Origin: Sebastes aleutianus
Lineage: Eukaryota; Chordata; Actinopteri; Perciformes; Sebastidae
Direction: 5' to 3'
Length of the DNA: 64,000 bases
NCBI GenBank assembly: GCA_916700875.1
Contig: CAKAKS010000278.1
Location: 333,501 to 397,500, forward strand
The translations under genes were made by a program, and so were the position numbers. Under the pieces are notes generated by a model, which ran no database searches, was not told where the DNA came from, and saw only the letters and a program-made list of their open reading frames with translations. Below, one piece after another: positions 46,948 to 59,510 of the stretch; within the stretch, counting starts at the first letter, position 1; every line of letters starts with the position of its first letter.

Positions 46948-49900
46948 ATGGATGACGACGTTGCTGCCCTGGTTGTTGACAATGGCTCCGGCATGTGCAA
47001 GGCCGGTTTCGCCGGTGACGACGCCCCCCGCGCCGTCTTCCCCTCCATCGTCGGTCGCCCCAGACATCAGGTACCAACGCCAGCATGATGACGTTTAAAA
47101 TCTAACCCACCAGGTAAATGCAGTGTGACTGTAAAGGTGTGTTTGTGTGCAGGGTGTGATGGTGGGAATGGGACAGAAGGACAGCTACGTGGGAGATGAA
47201 GCCCAGAGCAAGAGAGGCATCCTGACCCTGAAGTACCCCATCGAGCACGGCATCGTCACCAACTGGGACGACATGGAGAAGGTAAAGACATTTACGTCAC
47301 GTTTACACACCTGGAGCTCAGCTCAGAGAAAATCTGGTCCAACTTAACAGTCCACCTTAAGAGAGTCTGAGCCGGTGTTGCAGGATACGGGAAGTTGGCT
47401 TAGGTCTTGAGGAGTTGTAGCATTTATTCACCAACAAAAAAACTGTCTGTCATGTGATGCCATTGGGCCCAAAAAGACTTTTTCCCATAGACTTACATTG
47501 GGAAAGAGACGTCTGTAACTCAGCAGATAATTTTTTTTTTAGGTGAATCAACTTCCCAGTATGAATACTCTAATAGTCCTTATTTAAATCATTAGGTCCT
47601 AAAAGTTGTAAAATGCACTAATAGCTGAATCCAGAGTTATTTCCCTTCCTCCGTTCATGTGAATGAACTCTGGAGCGAGGGCTGGGAGGCGGAGTTAGCA
47701 AGCCGTGACGACGACTTTTCCCCCCATGACCGAGCGGACGCTACTGCGCCTGCTCCATGGGCCCAATAGATGCGGAAGATCGTCGCAAGATCGGGTACTT
47801 TTCCAGTTGGAAGTCGAGCCATTTTGGCTTCATGCTCCTATGAGCAAATTTCATAGAAATGAATGTTGGGCCCCGCCTCCAACGCTGGATCCAGTTCTCT
47901 TTATACATCCATGATCTACATAGAGAGCTGGCTGCCATGTTTCTACAGTAGCTCAGAACAGACAAACCAAACACTGGCTCTAGAGAGGGTCATACATGTT
48001 TTCGCGTCAGCCACCGTAGTTCTCCTACACGCTTGGCACACGGGAGAAATTCAATAAGGTCTCAGTTGGTTGCAATCTGCAACCTCACCGCTAGATGCAC
48101 CTTTAAGTAAGAGTAGCATTACCATCGTGAAGAAACACTGTTTAACAAGAAAGTCCTGCAAAAACCTTTACTTAACAGTACTGAGAGTAAACTCACTCAT
48201 AATGCAGAATGGCCCACTTCAGCATAATATTGATGTGTAAGAATCTCTGTCCTGCAGATCTGGCATCACACCTTCTACAACGAGCTCCGTGTTGCACCTG
48301 AGGAGCATCCAGTCCTGCTGACCGAAGCTCCACTCAACCCCAAGGCCAACAGGGAGAAGATGACACAGGTGTGTTCACGCTTTCTTCAAAACCAGTTGGA
48401 ACGAGCTACAGGTTGTTTTTTTGTTTGTTTTGGTCTTCAGCAGTGAACACCTGTTGTGTTTTCTCTTTGGTCCAGATCATGTTCGAGACCTTCAACGCTC
48501 CTGCCATGTATGTGGCCATCCAGGCCGTCCTGTCCCTGTACGCCTCCGGTCGTACCACAGGTGAGAACTCAAACATTTCTCTAAACTAGAACATCTTTGT
48601 CTATCAAAAGCCAATTTATGACAAATTCAGACTTCTTACATCCAAAATAACTTGTATTTCCCAACACGTTGGGTTATTCATTCAGTAGTCTGTGCTCTTG
48701 GTGCAACATCTAGTGGCCATTAAAGGGACTGCAGCCAAACACGTTTCGGGGTTGAACGATGACTATTGCTGATCAGACTGACCAGAAAAGTCTTTTCCTT
48801 TTTGTAACTGGGTGTTTTCTGTCTTGCAGGTATTGTGCTGGACTCCGGTGACGGTGTCAGCCACACTGTGCCCATCTACGAGGGTTACGCTCTGCCTCAC
48901 GCCATCCTCCGTCTGGATCTGGCTGGCAGAGATCTGACCGACTATCTGATGAAGATCCTCACTGAGAGAGGCTACAGTTTCACCACCACTGGTACGAGTT
49001 TTACTCCCTTAAACAAATGCTATACGCCCAATTTATAATCTGGAGCCTCTAACTTGAAGTCTAAGGTCAAGAGGCGACGCTCCTGAATGTCTTCCTGAAT
49101 ATTTGCATCTTGTTTTTGTCCTTTTGTAACTCAAATATTTCCACTCTTGAACTCCAGCCGAGCGTGAGATTGTGCGCGACATTAAGGAGAAGCTATGCTA
49201 CGTGGCTCTGGACTTCGAGCAGGAGATGCAGACGGCAGCTTCCTCTTCCTCTCTGGAGAAGAGCTACGAGCTTCCCGACGGACAGGTCATCACCATCGGC
49301 AACGAGCGGTTCCGCTGCCCCGAGGCGCTGTTCCAGCCTTCATTCCTTGGTGGGTTAACACGGACTTTAAATAATTAAAAAACAAACTGCCTAGTCCTTT
49401 GATGAGTCTGGTCTGAGCTAGAAATGAACATTAGAGTTGAACTGAACACTAAATGAACTCTCGTTCGATCCTTGTGTTCAGGAATGGAGTCGGCTGGCAT
49501 CCACGAGACGACCTACAACAGCATCATGAAGTGCGACGTGGACATCCGTAAGGACCTGTACGCCAACACCGTGCTGTCCGGTGGCACCACCATGTTCCCC
49601 GGCATCGCTGACCGCATGCAGAAAGAGATCACCGCCCTGGCCCCATCCACCATGAAAATCAAGGTAGTTATTTTTTCACTAAGGTTAATGAAGGGAAAGG
49701 GTCCAGTAGATATAACTTTCTTTAGTACTTCAGCCTGCTTGCAGGTCCAATTTCAAGGTGTTGTCTCCTGACTTGGTCTTTAAAGGCTGTACTGCCCCCC
49801 AGTGGACTAACTAGAGTATCTGATCTGAAATCTACAGAGAACAAACATTCAGTTTAATGTCACATTATCAGTTTAACTTGATGTCCACTTGAGGGTCAAT

Positions 49901-50174
49901 TGGCTTTGACGTGTAATAAAAACCTGTGTAATATTTTTTTGCAAGTCCAGAAATCTTAAATAAGAGTACATTAAGGCTTTTGCTGTAGATATTAACCATG
50001 CTTCCTCCCTGTTTTTCTCCTCCTCTCCAGATCATCGCTCCCCCAGAGAGGAAGTACTCCGTCTGGATCGGCGGCTCCATCCTGGCCTCCCTCTCCACCT
50101 TCCAGCAGATGTGGATCAGCAAGCAGGAGTACGACGAGTCCGGTCCCTCCATTGTCCACCGCAAGTGCTTCTAG
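46948..50174 (+). CDS. actin gene B, cytoplasmic-type, 375 aa, eight coding exons
   Basis: Coding exons: 46,948-47,070; 47,153-47,281; 48,258-48,368; 48,476-48,560; 48,830-48,991; 49,158-49,349; 49,482-49,663; 50,031-50,174, all GT-AG, totalling 375 codons plus TAG. Same class and intron layout as gene A. It keeps the canonical residues Cys217, Leu261, Phe262 and Ser323, so it is the better candidate for the fully functional copy; it has A129 and L153, and Phe306 like A. The smooth-muscle-type intron positions with a cytoplasmic protein fit the 'vascular' cytoplasmic actin described in pufferfish (recalled, not checked). The CArG box predicts SRF control. Confidence 0.95.
47390..48060 (-). 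repeat. dispersed repeat in intron 3 of actin B
   Basis: Same insertion as in gene A, hence older than the duplication. Confidence 0.65.
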
Positions 50175-50580
50175 AAAGCTCCACGTCCTCTTCTGCCCCG
50201 GCGGGGACGTTGCCATGCTTTCCAACTGCTCCATCCAACTCGGACGGTCTCTGGTTTATCTTGAGTGAACAGACTAACGGAGCAGCAACTCGCTGAACCT
50301 CCTACAAACACCATTTCTGAACATGTTCCTCGAATTCTGCTCACAACTTTCACTCCTTCTGGTGATTAACTACTGATGGTCAAAGAAAACAAACAGTATT
50401 ATCACTAAACATCTCTTTCTACCCGTGTCTTTCTACCTCTTTCACAACCGAATGCAATAAATTTGCACATCAACATTCTGCTTTTCTCCTCGGCCGTTCT
50501 GTCGATTTGACTCTGTCGGAGTCGAGTTGTGTCAATATTCAACAGGAGTGTTTCCTGATCAATAAAATGCCAACATTTTG
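50175..50580 (+). other. actin B 3' UTR with two poly(A) signals
   Basis: AATAAA near 50,456-50,461 and 50,561-50,566, matching unit A. 50,808-51,572 is absent from A (joined there at about 25,611) and has no recognised gene. Confidence 0.75.
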
Positions 50581-52604
50581 ATGTTTACAACTTCTCTTGT
50601 TGTTATTTGCTATGAGTTTCACAAATCTTAAAATGTGTTTTGTGCATTTGAGGTTTTCCTATCACTACAGATGATTTACATCAAAGCACATAATCATTGC
50701 CTTCAGTTTGATTTACACACTAAAAACCTTCAGGTTAATCTACTCCTAGATCACTTTCTGTGTTTAGTCATTCTCCTAAAAATATGCCAGAATTAAGAAT
50801 GCAGTAAAGGAGAGTACTCTTGACTGAAAAATAATGAACAAATGTCATTATACTGCAATGTGCATGGCATTTCTAATTTTATTTAACATTAATTTGGAAA
50901 GTTTAATAAACAGCTTCTTTCAAAAAAAAAAAATGCAGGAATGGCATTAACTTTTTGTTTTTTGAAAAACTTTCAAAGCCAAACCTACACCTCTTGTCTT
51001 TTAAATAAAGAAATGCAATAAAAGGGTAAATCTTTAAACGTTCTTGCCTTTTGATCCATAAATGGCCACATGGTGGTGCTAAAGTTGATTCAGTGAAAAA
51101 GTAATTCTATATTTTTCCCTCCTGTGTTCCAAATACAATATCTATGAATTTGGCCACACCCTTTTCCACCTACATACTTTCTGATATATTGATGTATTTT
51201 GTCAATTCTAAAGATTTCTTCCATTGTCCCTAAGTTGTCTAACCATACTCTGATGGACGCTCCTTATTTATTCTTTGAAACCTTAAGAAATGGACTCGAA
51301 TGGGCCGTCCTGGTGCCAAGAGGTTTAAGACATGTTAACAGCAACATCCCTGATCAAAAAACTTGAGGCAAATATGCATATATAGAAATAATCTCTATGT
51401 AGGCTGGCAAGATCTCACCAAGAGATTAATATAAAGAGACGGTTTTGATCTACATCTTATAATTATTTAAACTTGCTTTGGTTTGATTTGTTACGTCAAC
51501 AACTTCCTGTTATTAGAACATGTGTTAGCAAAGCATAACACATCAATTCAAGTACATGTTAATTTGAATTAAATGTCACTTTCATTTAGTCTTATTCAAA
51601 GCCAGAGTCCTGCATCTCAGGAATGTAGATGGTAAAACCGAGGAAGATGAGGTGTTATATTTGTTTAACGCATAGAAAAGAAATTGTAAAAATGACAAAT
51701 TGTGGTTTTATGGGGGGTTATGTGGGGATTTTTTGGCAATGAGAAAAATATTTAGAATAACACCTGCCTCATATTTTAATAAAGTGGGCCTAACATTGCT
51801 CTACGTTCAGACAGTTAAGATTAAGCTATATTAAACATCTAAAATCTACCTGTAAGAGCCACAATGTGTGAATATAAGTTAAAATTAATAATTTCTAGTT
51901 ATTGTAACTGACTTAGGTAATGTTTAAAAAGGTAAAGAGAAAAATGCATGTATATTTAATTTTGATGATTTACACTCCCTTTACTATAGTGAGAGAGTGA
52001 GTGTGCGTTAGAGTTAGGAGGCAGAGAGCTGCACGTGAGCACATCGTTTTTCTACCGTGTGACACTATGGAATATTTAACTTTTCTCAGTAAACGTTTTA
52101 AACTGGATTACATCTCCTGTCATTCGCGTCAGACTGAAGTTACTGTGCCTACAGCTCGTTTGTGGCTTATTTTTGGGATTCAGAAGGAATGCCACTACAT
52201 TAGTAGAAAAACTGCTCAGAGGAAACTAGCTAACGCTAGCAGGACGGACCACGAGCGCTGGATGCTACAACGTGGAGTTCTGAAGGAAAGTCTGCCGCAC
52301 TGCTTGGAAGAAGAGCTCAATGCAACGTCGCGGTATGTTTTTGACTGAATGAAAACGTCGGACAAGATAAAGAAAAGATCGACCAACAGCTGCTCTGAAG
52401 TTAATGAAGATTGATGATGCTAATTGATACAACCTGTTAATTAGCTACGCAGTGGATTTCTCAGGGTGCAAATTCAACAGCTTGCCTTAAGGAAAAGCCA
52501 TAGAAGTTTCTGCGTTTTTGAGAAGTTGTGATGCACCTGTCTGATGAGAAAAGTGGAAATACTTTTTACTCATTTGCACGCAATTTACGCATTGCTTTGC
52601 TGAT

Positions 52605-53666
52605 ATGATGGCTGAAGATAAGGAAGTAATTGATGCTGTGGAAATGGAATCTAAAAGAATGTGCAAGTTAACTGAGAGAGCACTGGAGGATAAACTACAT
52701 CGGCTGATTGGAACCAGGAGAGGAGTATTAGCTCGGATAACTGGTAAAAGAAAAGAAGTTGACTGTTTGATGAGTGATGCTGACAACTTGCAAAAAGTGC
52801 AAAAGATAATGCATAATGATTTCAACCCTCTTATTGTGGAGTTTAAAGAGCTCATCAGGCAAATAGAAGATCTTCTGCCTGGAGAAGAAAAAGATGCAGA
52901 TGTGAGCAACTGGGTTGTACCTAAGATGTTGGTTATCAGACAGTTTGAAGAAGAAACTGAAAAATGGATGGATGCTTCAAGTGAAAGCAAAACAAAGAAA
53001 GTAAATAGAGCATCTGATGATGATGAGGCTGGCAGTAGTAATGATGAAGATGATGATGTATGTCCTGAAGATAGTGCATCACAAGTTGGCTTTAACAAAC
53101 CAGCACAAAGAAAGAGCTCAAATGTTGGACGCTCATCTGTCATGTCTGTCAGATCATCAGTTTGTGTAAATGAAGAAGCAAAGCTAGCTGGATTGGTTGA
53201 ATGTGCTGCAGCTCTACAAGAGAAACAGGAGCTTGAATTGGAAGAAGCATGTATTAAAGCCAAGCTAGACAGACTGACTTTAAAGGCTGCTATTGCTGAG
53301 AAAAGAGCTCAAGTAAAGGTGTTGAAAGAATATGAGAGATCAGAAGATGGCATGAACAGCTATGTCCGCTCGTATGTGGCAGGTGGAGCTTGAGTGAAGG
53401 AAGAGGAACGGAGACAACATCCGCTCGCTAACTTACCTGTATCTGGAAGTAAGATGTCATCCAGGTCGTTGCAATTTACACAGCCACAGGTTGTGAGGTC
53501 AAGACCCACAGACAACACTGACAGACAACAGCGTGACAGAAGCAGTGATGGGATTCTTCAAGTAATGCAGAAGCAAAATATGATTACAGAGATGATGGTT
53601 ACTCAACAGAAACAGGCTCAGCTGGTGGCTGGAAGATCTCACCCACCTCTCAGACTTCAGTATTAA
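52605..53666 (+). pseudogene. gag of second BEL element, interrupted by in-frame TGA
   Basis: 262 codons of charged, coiled-coil gag, then TGA at 53,391-53,393, then 91 further codons in the same frame. It ends before any protease or RT: these domains are deleted between 53,666 and 53,713. Its low GC and Lys/Glu-rich sequence differ from the first BEL, so it is a different family. Confidence 0.75.
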
Positions 53667-53712
53667 CAGATGTGTTAAGCCTATCGGATTTGGGCGCACA
53701 GTCGAAGCATGA

Positions 53713-55200
53713 TTGCATCATTTTTCTGATGCAAGTGAGAATGCCTATGGCACAGCATCATACCTGGTGTTGGTAAATGAGCAAGGCAGAACCCATTGTT
53801 CCTTTGTGATGGGGAAGTCTAGAGTGGCTCCATTAAAACAAGTCACTATTCCAAGACTCGAGTTAACCGCAGCGGTCGTCGCAGTGAAAGTGGACAAGAT
53901 GTTGCAAGAAGAAATGCAAGTACCACTTCAACAGTCCATTTTCTGGACCGACAGTACAACGGTTCTCAAGTACATCGACAGCGAGACGGCTCGCTTCAAA
54001 ACATTTGTGGCAAACAGGATTACGCTCATACGTGAGGCTACCAAACCATCACAGTGGAGGTATGTCAGAACATCACAGAATCCTGCTGATCAAGCCACCA
54101 GAGGGATGAAAGTTAAGAGCCTGATACAAGGAGAAACATGGATAAATGGACCACAGTTTCTGTTACAGCCAGAAAGTGAATGGCCACAGAGACCAGATAA
54201 TGTGACTCAAAATCTGCAAAATGATCCAGAGGTCAAGAACATCACAGTGAATACCATCACAGCTGAAGAAAAGTCTGACCCTGTGAACAAATTGCTTCAG
54301 TACTACTCAAGTTGGGACCGACTAAAAAGAGCAGTTGCATGGATTTTGAGAGCCAAGGAAACATTGACTGACCTGAAAAACAAAAGAAAAGAGTTACAAC
54401 TCTCCGTCAGTCAGTCTGAAAAAGATACAGAGACAGAGGGTACTTGTGCAACAGCACATTGAAAAGTACAAATCGGCTATGGAAAAGAAACCACTTACAT
54501 TGGAACAGCTAATGGCTGCAGAAACGGAGATCATCCGACACAGTCAAGCTCAGTGGTTTCCTGATGAAGTGAAGGCTCTCTACAGTAATGTGTCTGTCAA
54601 GAGAAATAGTCAGCTGTACAAGCTTGACCCCATTTTACAAGATGGCATCTTGAGAGTTGGAGGACGGCTGGACAGATCTTCCATGCCAGAGGATGCAAAA
54701 CACCCAGCAATTCTCTCAAAACACTCCAGAGTAGCCACTCTCATCTTGACTGATGTTCATGAAAAAATTGGACACTGCGGACGCAACTACATGTTGTCGC
54801 AGCTAAGACAAAAAATTTTGATTCCTCAAGCAACCTCAGCCATCAGGAAGCTTATATCAGAATGCACGGTCTGTAGGAGACTCCGAGGCCGAGTTGGAGA
54901 ACAAAAGATGGCAAACCTGCCAGAAGATCGACTCTTACCAGATAAGCCGCCTTTTACCAACGTAGGCGTCGATTTCTTTGGACCCTTTGATGTCAAACGG
55001 GGCCGGAGCACTGTAAAAAGGTATGGTGTAATGTTTACCTGCCTCACCATCAGGGCAGTGCATATAGAGGTAGCAGACAGTCTCGACACCAGCTCTTGCA
55101 TCAACGCTTTGCGCCGTTTCATAAGCAGAAGAGGCCAGATTACCTTCATGCGCTCTGATAACGGCACAAATTTTGTTGGTGCAGAAAAGGAGTTGCGATA
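53713..55200 (+). pseudogene. RNase H and truncated integrase of second BEL element
   Basis: FSDASENAYG and FWTDSTTVL mark RNase H. The frame changes near 54,430-54,446. Integrase has the HHCC region (HEKIGHCG, CTVC) and the first two catalytic Asp (VDFFGP, RSDNGTNF). The catalytic Glu is missing because the sequence switches to L1. Confidence 0.85.
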
Positions 55201-56810
55201 ATGCCAAAGTTTCTGTACCTCTTTCAATCACTCCCGCTCCCATTACCAAAGTCATTTTTTGATAAGTTTAATAGTACTTTCGGTAAATTCATTTGGAATA
55301 ACAAAAAATCTAGGCTGAGACTTAGGTTGCTATACCTGCCTTATGAAAGGGGAGGGCTGCGGCTCCCAAATCTGATATTGTATTACTGGTCAGCTCAGTT
55401 ACGCTCTGCAATGTTCTATTTCTCAATGGAGGCTCTTCCAGCCTGGGTGAATATTGAGCAGGCATCAGCACCAAACCTTCCATTAAAACTGTATTTATAC
55501 TCTGCAGATCCAAAAAATCTGAAACGAACAACGGAGAACCCTTTCCTTAAAAATACTAGTGACATTTGGTATAAAGCACATCAGCATATTGGGGATACCC
55601 CGCCGATTTCTCGCTTCTCCCCCATATGGGGCAATGTATACTTTAAGGCAGGAAGGGCAGATGGTGGTTTCAGAATTTGGGCAGAAAATGGTTTGCAGAA
55701 AATGGAGGATCTTTATATGGATGGTAACCTTCTTACATTTGATCATCTGTGTCAGATATATTACATCCCTAAAAAACACTTTTATAAATATTTACAGCTG
55801 AAACATTTTATATTATCAAAACATAAGTTCATAATATCTGAACTATCGCTATCACATCTTGAAAACCTGATACTTCTGAATTTAAATGGGAGGAGTCAGA
55901 TTTCTTTATTTTACGCAGCTTTGATGTCATATGATAAGGAGTCTACGATTGACAGGCTGGAGGCATGGAGACTGGATATTCAAGAGGACATACACGGGAC
56001 TGATTGGGAAACTGCATGTTTAAAGGCCCAAAAACAATCAATCAATACGAGAATGAAACTATTACAATACAAATGGTTAATGAGAACTTACATTACCCCG
56101 GCCAAACTGAACCAATGGTCCCCTGGCATTCCAGACACTTGTACTAAATGTTTAGAAGGAAGGGGTACTCTGTTTCACTGTGTATGGGACTGTCCGAAGT
56201 TAAAAAAATACTGGGAAACAATTGTTCAGAATATATCTGAGATTGTTGGAGTGAAGGTGCCTCACCAAGCAAAGATATGTATACTAGGTATATATCCAGA
56301 TAACTTTATTGTTAGCTCAAAACAGTTAATTTTAATTAACTTTGGACTCCTGCAGGCCAGGAGAATGATAGCTTTGTCTTGGAGAAAAATGGATTTACCT
56401 CCGATACATGTATGGGTGAGGGAGATGGCATCTTGTGTTGTACTGGAGAGACTTACATACATAACCAGAGGAAAAGCAGCAGACTTTGAAAATATTTGGA
56501 AACCTTTGTTGGAGTTTCTTGGACGTCAGGGGGCACAGTCAAATTAAAACTGCTGTGGGTTGTTGAGTGCTGTTGTTGAAATTGTTGTTGTTTTTTTTTT
56601 GGTTTTTTTTGTCTTATCTTTTATTTTCTTTGTTTTCTTTGTTGGATAAGTGAAACATGAAATGTCATGTCTCGTTTTCTTTGAAATTCTGACTAAACAT
56701 TTCATTTTATAATTTAATTATTAATATTGTTAGTCTGTCTGTATGTGTATATATGTATATATGTCTATATGTAAATTCAATAAAAATATTGTTTAAAAAA
56801 AAAAAAAAAA
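55198..56810 (+). mobile_element. 5'-truncated L1-clade LINE with poly(A)
   Basis: The 3' 1.6 kb of an L1 ORF2 and its 3' UTR, ending in 16 A (56,795-56,810). Directly after the tail comes unit sequence matching A 27,013. The 5' junction lies in BEL integrase. Confidence 0.9.
55201..56547 (+). pseudogene. C-terminal part of L1 ORF2 (448 codons, open)
   Basis: MPKFLYLFQSLP and the FGKFIWNNK segment are post-RT landmarks of L1 ORF2. The C-terminal Cys/His motif C-x2-C-x8-H-x4-C (near CTKCLEG and HCVWDC) is typical of the clade. Endonuclease and RT are absent. The frame has no stop, so the insertion is recent. Its apparent ATG is not a real start. Confidence 0.85.
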
Positions 56811-57152
56811 TATTGCACACAATGAATACATATATTCAGTTTGGCCCTAACCGGGTACACTGATATTCTGAACTGAAACAGCAAACACAACTTAAGTAGA
56901 TATGCAAATAAACAACTAACACAGTGAACCATATAACATTCTAAGGTTACAGTTGGAATTATGGTTGAAAGTAAACGCCTCTACGGGATCCGACTTCATA
57001 TAGGGAGGCGGAAACGGAAAAAAACCCATAAACGTTAAAGGCTTACTCAAAAAAAACAAAAAACAATTCTTGTGCATGTTTGCTTACATGCAGCTCGGAC
57101 AAGGATGTTCCAAGTTTAAACAAGTATTACTATTCAGCGTGACAAAATCTAT

Positions 57153-57665
57153 GTACCGGGGTCGTTGTTACGAGCCATCCAGTCCTTGCATAACAAAAGT
57201 GAGAGCTGCGTCCGTATACTCGGCACCAAGTCAAACATGTTTACAGCGGGTGTTGCGTCTCTGTTCTTTGCAGATGATGTGGTTCTGCTGACTTCATCGG
57301 ACCGTGACCTTCAGCAGCACACTGGGGCGGTTTGCAGCCGAGTGCGAAGCGGTAGGGATGAGAGTCAGTACCTCCAAGTCTGAGGCCATGGTTCTCTGCC
57401 GGAAACCGGTGGACTTGGCCCTCCAGGTGGGGAGTGAGTCTTTGCCCCAAGCGAGGGAGTTTTAGAATCTCTGGGTCTCGTTCACGAGTGGTTCAGTGTC
57501 CGCTATTATGTGAACGCTGTACCGGACCGTTGTGGTGAAAAGAGAGCTGAACCGGAAGGCAAAGCTCTCGATTTACCGGTCCATCTACGTTCCAACCCTC
57601 ACCTATGGCCATGAGCTTTGGGTAGTGACCGAAAGAATGAGTTCGCGGATATAAGCGGCCGAAAT
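57153..57665 (+). mobile_element. non-LTR reverse-transcriptase fossil, unit C
   Basis: Copy of 27,360-27,880 with FADDVVLL and the same internal deletion. Confidence 0.75.
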
Positions 57666-59044
57666 GAGCTTTTTTTTTTAACATAACAGCATGTAAACAT
57701 GTTCTAGTTGAAACACAAAATACAACCTGAAAATGAGCACGATATGGGACCTTTAAGTACAAGTATCTGAGTACTTCTTCCACCTCTGGAGACGACTGAC
57801 GTTTGAGAGAAACATCCCGCCTGCTCCTGACTCACTATTTATTAAAAACATAAAGTAAGAGCCTGTTGCATGCTAATGACCGGATTTGATTACGGATGTT
57901 TTGATGCACATGTGTTCCGGCAGGCACGTCCTGATTGGTCGGCTACGATTATGCATATTTTCAGCGGGCGAATGCGTGCTCGTGATTGGAGGAGAGTTTT
58001 ACCAATAGAGTCCAGTAGGGGGCAGAACTTTGAGTCACTTGTACTTTTATTCTCTGCTACATATTTTGGGAAATATCGTATCTTTTCACTCTCTTTAGTT
58101 GGCAGCGTTAGTTACCTTCCAAACAACAACATGTGACGAGCTCATAAAACAAGAGTCTTTGTTCCAGATAGAACCGCCCAACAGTGTACACAGTAGTTAA
58201 CAAACAGTAGCTCCACCTCAACTACTACAACTATGCTGTTTACACAACAATGCATGAGTAATAATAATAGTCCAGTAATATGATGTAATAGTACAACAAT
58301 TCACAATTAGTACTTTTACCGACCTGTCCAGGGTGTACTGCGCCTTCGCCTAAAGCCAGCTTGGATCGGCTCCAGCCCCGCCCATGTTACAGATAATGGA
58401 TGAATGGATAGTACTACTACTTTTAATACTTTTTAATACATTATTTTAGCCTACTTAAGTGACGCGTTCTTTGCAGAACTTTATCCCTATAGGTTGCTGG
58501 AAGGTGTGGTTCTCCTAAACAGACATACCCAAAATAAATCTGTAATATCTCCACAACTAGCAGGTCTATCTGCATGATCTTGGTCTCTATGGATAGGTAA
58601 GACCTCAGAGGATTCATCAGTAACATTGTGACTGTCACTCTGCCTGAATAAACTGTGAAGAACCAAAGGAAAAAATGTACATTTAGACAGTGGATAGGAC
58701 CATTATAGCAATGATGCCATGCACAGAGACGCCACTGAATTCATTCAGCAACTCCTCGACTACAACTGAGCCAAAGCAGATATAAATAACACAAAGCACA
58801 TAGATTCTATAAAGGTTTTAGTCAGGATAGGACCAGGAGGATTCTCCATCTGGCACACTTGGATACCTCAAAGTGTGCCAAATTGGTTTTCTACATCTTC
58901 AAGGGAATCTGGCTCTAAAATACTCCTGATGTCCTCTACAGGAGGCTATGTGACCACAATGGAGCCTTTGGCCATAACATTTACCCTGAGCATCATCACA
59001 TTCTACCATTGTGCACAGTAGAACATCAATAAAAAAAAAAGAAA

Positions 59045-59510
59045 ACAATTCGGAAAAAAGACAACCACAGCATTTTATTAAGTTTGGGTACCAGGTTTGT
59101 CAGGTAAAAGAGGTTAAAGACCAAGTCAGGAGACAACACCTTGAAGTTAGACCTGCAGGCCGAAGGACTAAAAGGTTTGTCTAAAGCACCCTTTCCTAAA
59201 AAAAATGATTCTAAATGAATCTGAGTGAAAAAAATAACTACCTTGATTTTCATGGTGGGTGGGGCCAGGGCGGAGATCTCCTTCTGCATGCGGTCAGCGA
59301 TGCCGGGGAACATGGTGGTGCCACCGGACAGCACGGTGTTGGCGTACAGGTCCTTACGGATGTCCACGTCGCACTTCATGATGCTGTTGTAGGTCGTCTC
59401 GTGGACACCAGCCGACTCCATTCCTGAACACACGGACGGAACGAGAGTTCATTTAGTGTTCAGTTCAACTCTAATGTTGATTTCTAGCTCATACCAGACC
59501 AGAATCGTCA
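59045..59510 (-). pseudogene. inverted orphan actin exon 8, unit C
   Basis: Exon at 59,242-59,423, 182 bp, open, splice dinucleotides intact. It has Val for Ile in GIHET, Ser in QKEIS and Pro323. 57,670-59,044 holds a LINE/SINE tail (58,317-58,410) and no gene; 59,511-60,480 none. Confidence 0.9.

Larger units (their letters stand above)
51851..55200 (+). mobile_element. second BEL/Pao element, 3' part lost
   Basis: Begins TGTAAGAGCC exactly where homology to unit A stops (A 25,893/25,894). It contains a probable 5' LTR and leader, then gag, RNase H and part of integrase. The rest of integrase and the 3' LTR are missing because an L1 joins at about 55,200. Confidence 0.8.
27013..56810. repeat. 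tandem segmental duplication, unit B
   Basis: About 29.8 kb, colinear with A but expanded by a hAT element, a Harbinger-like MITE, two BEL elements, an L1, a Tc1 and a local VNTR. It contains complete actin gene B. The boundary with C lies at the L1 poly(A), after which sequence matches 27,013 onward. Confidence 0.9.

Noticed and set aside
51850..52600. 115-codon frame at 52,001-52,348 as a host gene
   Set aside because: Lies between the start of the BEL insertion and its gag, so it is LTR or leader sequence.
55201..56547. Independent 448-aa host gene
   Set aside because: It is the C-terminus of L1 ORF2 with a poly(A) tail; the ATG is fortuitous.
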